From an uncultured Eubacteriales bacterium (GTDB lineage: Bacteria > Bacillota > Clostridia > Oscillospirales > Acutalibacteraceae), in NCBI GenBank assembly GCA_900315605.1, contig OMZU01000025.1, positions 1 through 32,188 of the forward strand: a DNA stretch of 32,188 bases. The letters are read 5' to 3'. Shown here one piece after another: positions 31,444 to 32,188 of the stretch. The notes beneath the pieces were generated by a model that did not search any database, had not been told where the DNA came from, and was given only the letters and a program-made list of their open reading frames with translations. Every line of letters begins with the position of its first letter. The stretch's first letter is position 1. The position numbers and the translations under genes are program-made.

Positions 31444-32010
31444 ATGACGTCGCTTACTAAAGACGCAATCAAGAAATCGTTTATGAAACTGCTCAGCCGG
31501 AAGCAGGTCAGTAAGATAACCGTCAAGGAAATCGTGGAGGACTGCGGCATCAACCGCAACTCATTTTACTACCATTTTGACGACATTCCTTCGCTGATAG
31601 AAGAGATCTTCGACGACCAGGTGGACGAGCTGATGAACCGTCAAAGCGGATCGGAGAATATTTACAACAGCATTATTGACGCTATAGACTTTGCCCTGCA
31701 AAACAAAACCGCAATGATGCACATTCGCGATTCCGCCAGCCGCGATCTGTTCGACCGCTATCTTAACAGAGTTGCCGAGCGAACTGTGTCGGAGTTTTTT
31801 GACAAGAGCGTGCCCGACGTCAAAGCTATCGACTCCGGCGACAAGGAGGCTATAGTCATCTACTACAAAAGCCTGATCATCGGCTTTGTGGAAGAGTGGA
31901 TGGCCGACGGAATGAAATACGATCTGGTCACCAAAATCGAGCGTATTTGCGAGCTGTTCGAGGGCACTACCGAGATCGCCCTCAGCCGCTGCGAAAGGTC
32001 GGAAAAGTAA
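31444..32010 (+). CDS. TetR/AcrR-family transcriptional regulator (DhaS-like)
   Basis: This 188-residue protein has an N-terminal TetR helix-turn-helix: 'ITVKEIVEDCGINRNSFYYHF' covers residues 25-45. The all-helical remainder (about 50-185) forms the ligand and dimer domain; its short N-terminus 'LTKDAIKKSFMKLLSRK' resembles the DhaS-type subgroup. The ATG at 31444 follows GAGG by 6 nt; an in-frame TTG at 31432 lies inside the ribosome site. It stands alone with its own promoter and terminator. Its target is not evident; there is no divergent neighbour apart from the tRNA cluster on the same strand. Confidence 0.88.
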   Translation: MTSLTKDAIKKSFMKLLSRKQVSKITVKEIVEDCGINRNSFYYHFDDIPSLIEEIFDDQVDELMNRQSGSENIYNSIIDAIDFALQNKTAMMHIRDSASRDLFDRYLNRVAERTVSEFFDKSVPDVKAIDSGDKEAIVIYYKSLIIGFVEEWMADGMKYDLVTKIERICELFEGTTEIALSRCERSEK

Positions 32011-32060
32011 AGGCAACGCCGCACGCTCCACGATGCATGAATTGCTTGAATATCTGCTGC

Positions 32061-32096
32061 AACCGCCGCTTGTCCTCAGAGACAGGCGGTTTTTTA
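32061..32096 (+). terminator. terminator of the TetR-family gene
   Basis: AACCGCC (32061-32067) pairs with GGCGGTT (32085-32091), and TGTC/GACA extends the stem past a small bulge. A run of six T residues follows. Confidence 0.85.
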
Positions 32097-32188
32097 TACT
32101 AATCTCAGATAAAAAGTGGACAAAGATTTGCGAGGATATTTTTCGCAAGACGAGGCGAAGGACGCCGCAAGGCTGTCGCCTTGCAAGG
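32097..32188. other. non-coding edge of the window with a small hairpin
   Basis: No gene is visible. GCAAGGC (32167-32173) and GCCTTGC (32178-32184) form a 7-bp hairpin at the very end. It may belong to a repeat that continues past the window. Confidence 0.4.

Overview
The window looks like a chromosomal segment of an anaerobic, low-to-mid GC Firmicute of the Clostridia, most likely a gut or rumen Oscillospiraceae (Ruminococcus-like) organism. The grounds are the Gram-positive heat-shock order hrcA-grpE-dnaK-dnaJ-prmA with a perfect CIRCE operator, a pyruvate:ferredoxin oxidoreductase typical of anaerobes, a secreted protein with a type I dockerin, the GGGtGRT / NifU-like pair, and strong AGGAGG ribosome sites throughout. 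The genus is an inference; no 16S gene is present.

Layout. 1-0.5 kb: a small membrane protein on the minus strand. 0.6-6.7 kb: the class I heat-shock locus, with two palindromic repeat elements between dnaK and dnaJ. 6.8-9.7 kb: a four-helix membrane protein, an Mrp/NBP35-type Fe-S carrier ATPase, and a zinc-ribbon membrane protein with a Pro/Gln repeat. 9.9-12.7 kb: a large LRR-Roc-COR (Roco) GTPase bracketed by two identical 44-bp terminator hairpins. 13.0-16.6 kb: nifJ/por. 16.8-19.1 kb: an A/T-rich four-gene cassette with a RelA/SpoT-type alarmone synthetase, two unknown small proteins, and a Mesh1-like HD hydrolase placed behind an intrinsic terminator. 19.3-23.2 kb: a GNAT acetyltransferase, convergent with an acyl-CoA ligase / sodium symporter operon. 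23.26-23.67 kb: five copies of a 51-bp repeat, plus one copy of a second repeat that recurs near 31.1 kb. 23.8-25.2 kb: a TIR-SIR2 fusion protein. 25.4-27.2 kb: a dockerin-bearing secreted beta-helix protein. 27.3-28.7 kb: an ER/archaeal-type signal peptidase and a voltage-gated K+ channel. 28.8-30.5 kb: GGGtGRT and the NifU-like protein. 30.76-31.04 kb: tRNA-Met, tRNA-Glu and tRNA-Leu. 31.4-32.0 kb: a TetR-family regulator.

How it fits together. Three unrelated loci with immune-type or conflict-type architectures (Roco, alarmone synthetase/hydrolase, TIR-SIR2) lie within 16 kb, separated by ordinary metabolic genes and not packed into one island. The alarmone cassette is the best candidate for a little-described system: it resembles toxSAS toxin-antitoxin pairs but has two additional conserved-looking proteins and an internal terminator that would throttle expression of the hydrolase. 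It is visibly richer in A/T than its neighbours, which suggests transfer. The TIR-SIR2 gene has the base usage of its neighbours. All assignments come from reading sequence motifs; no database search was run.
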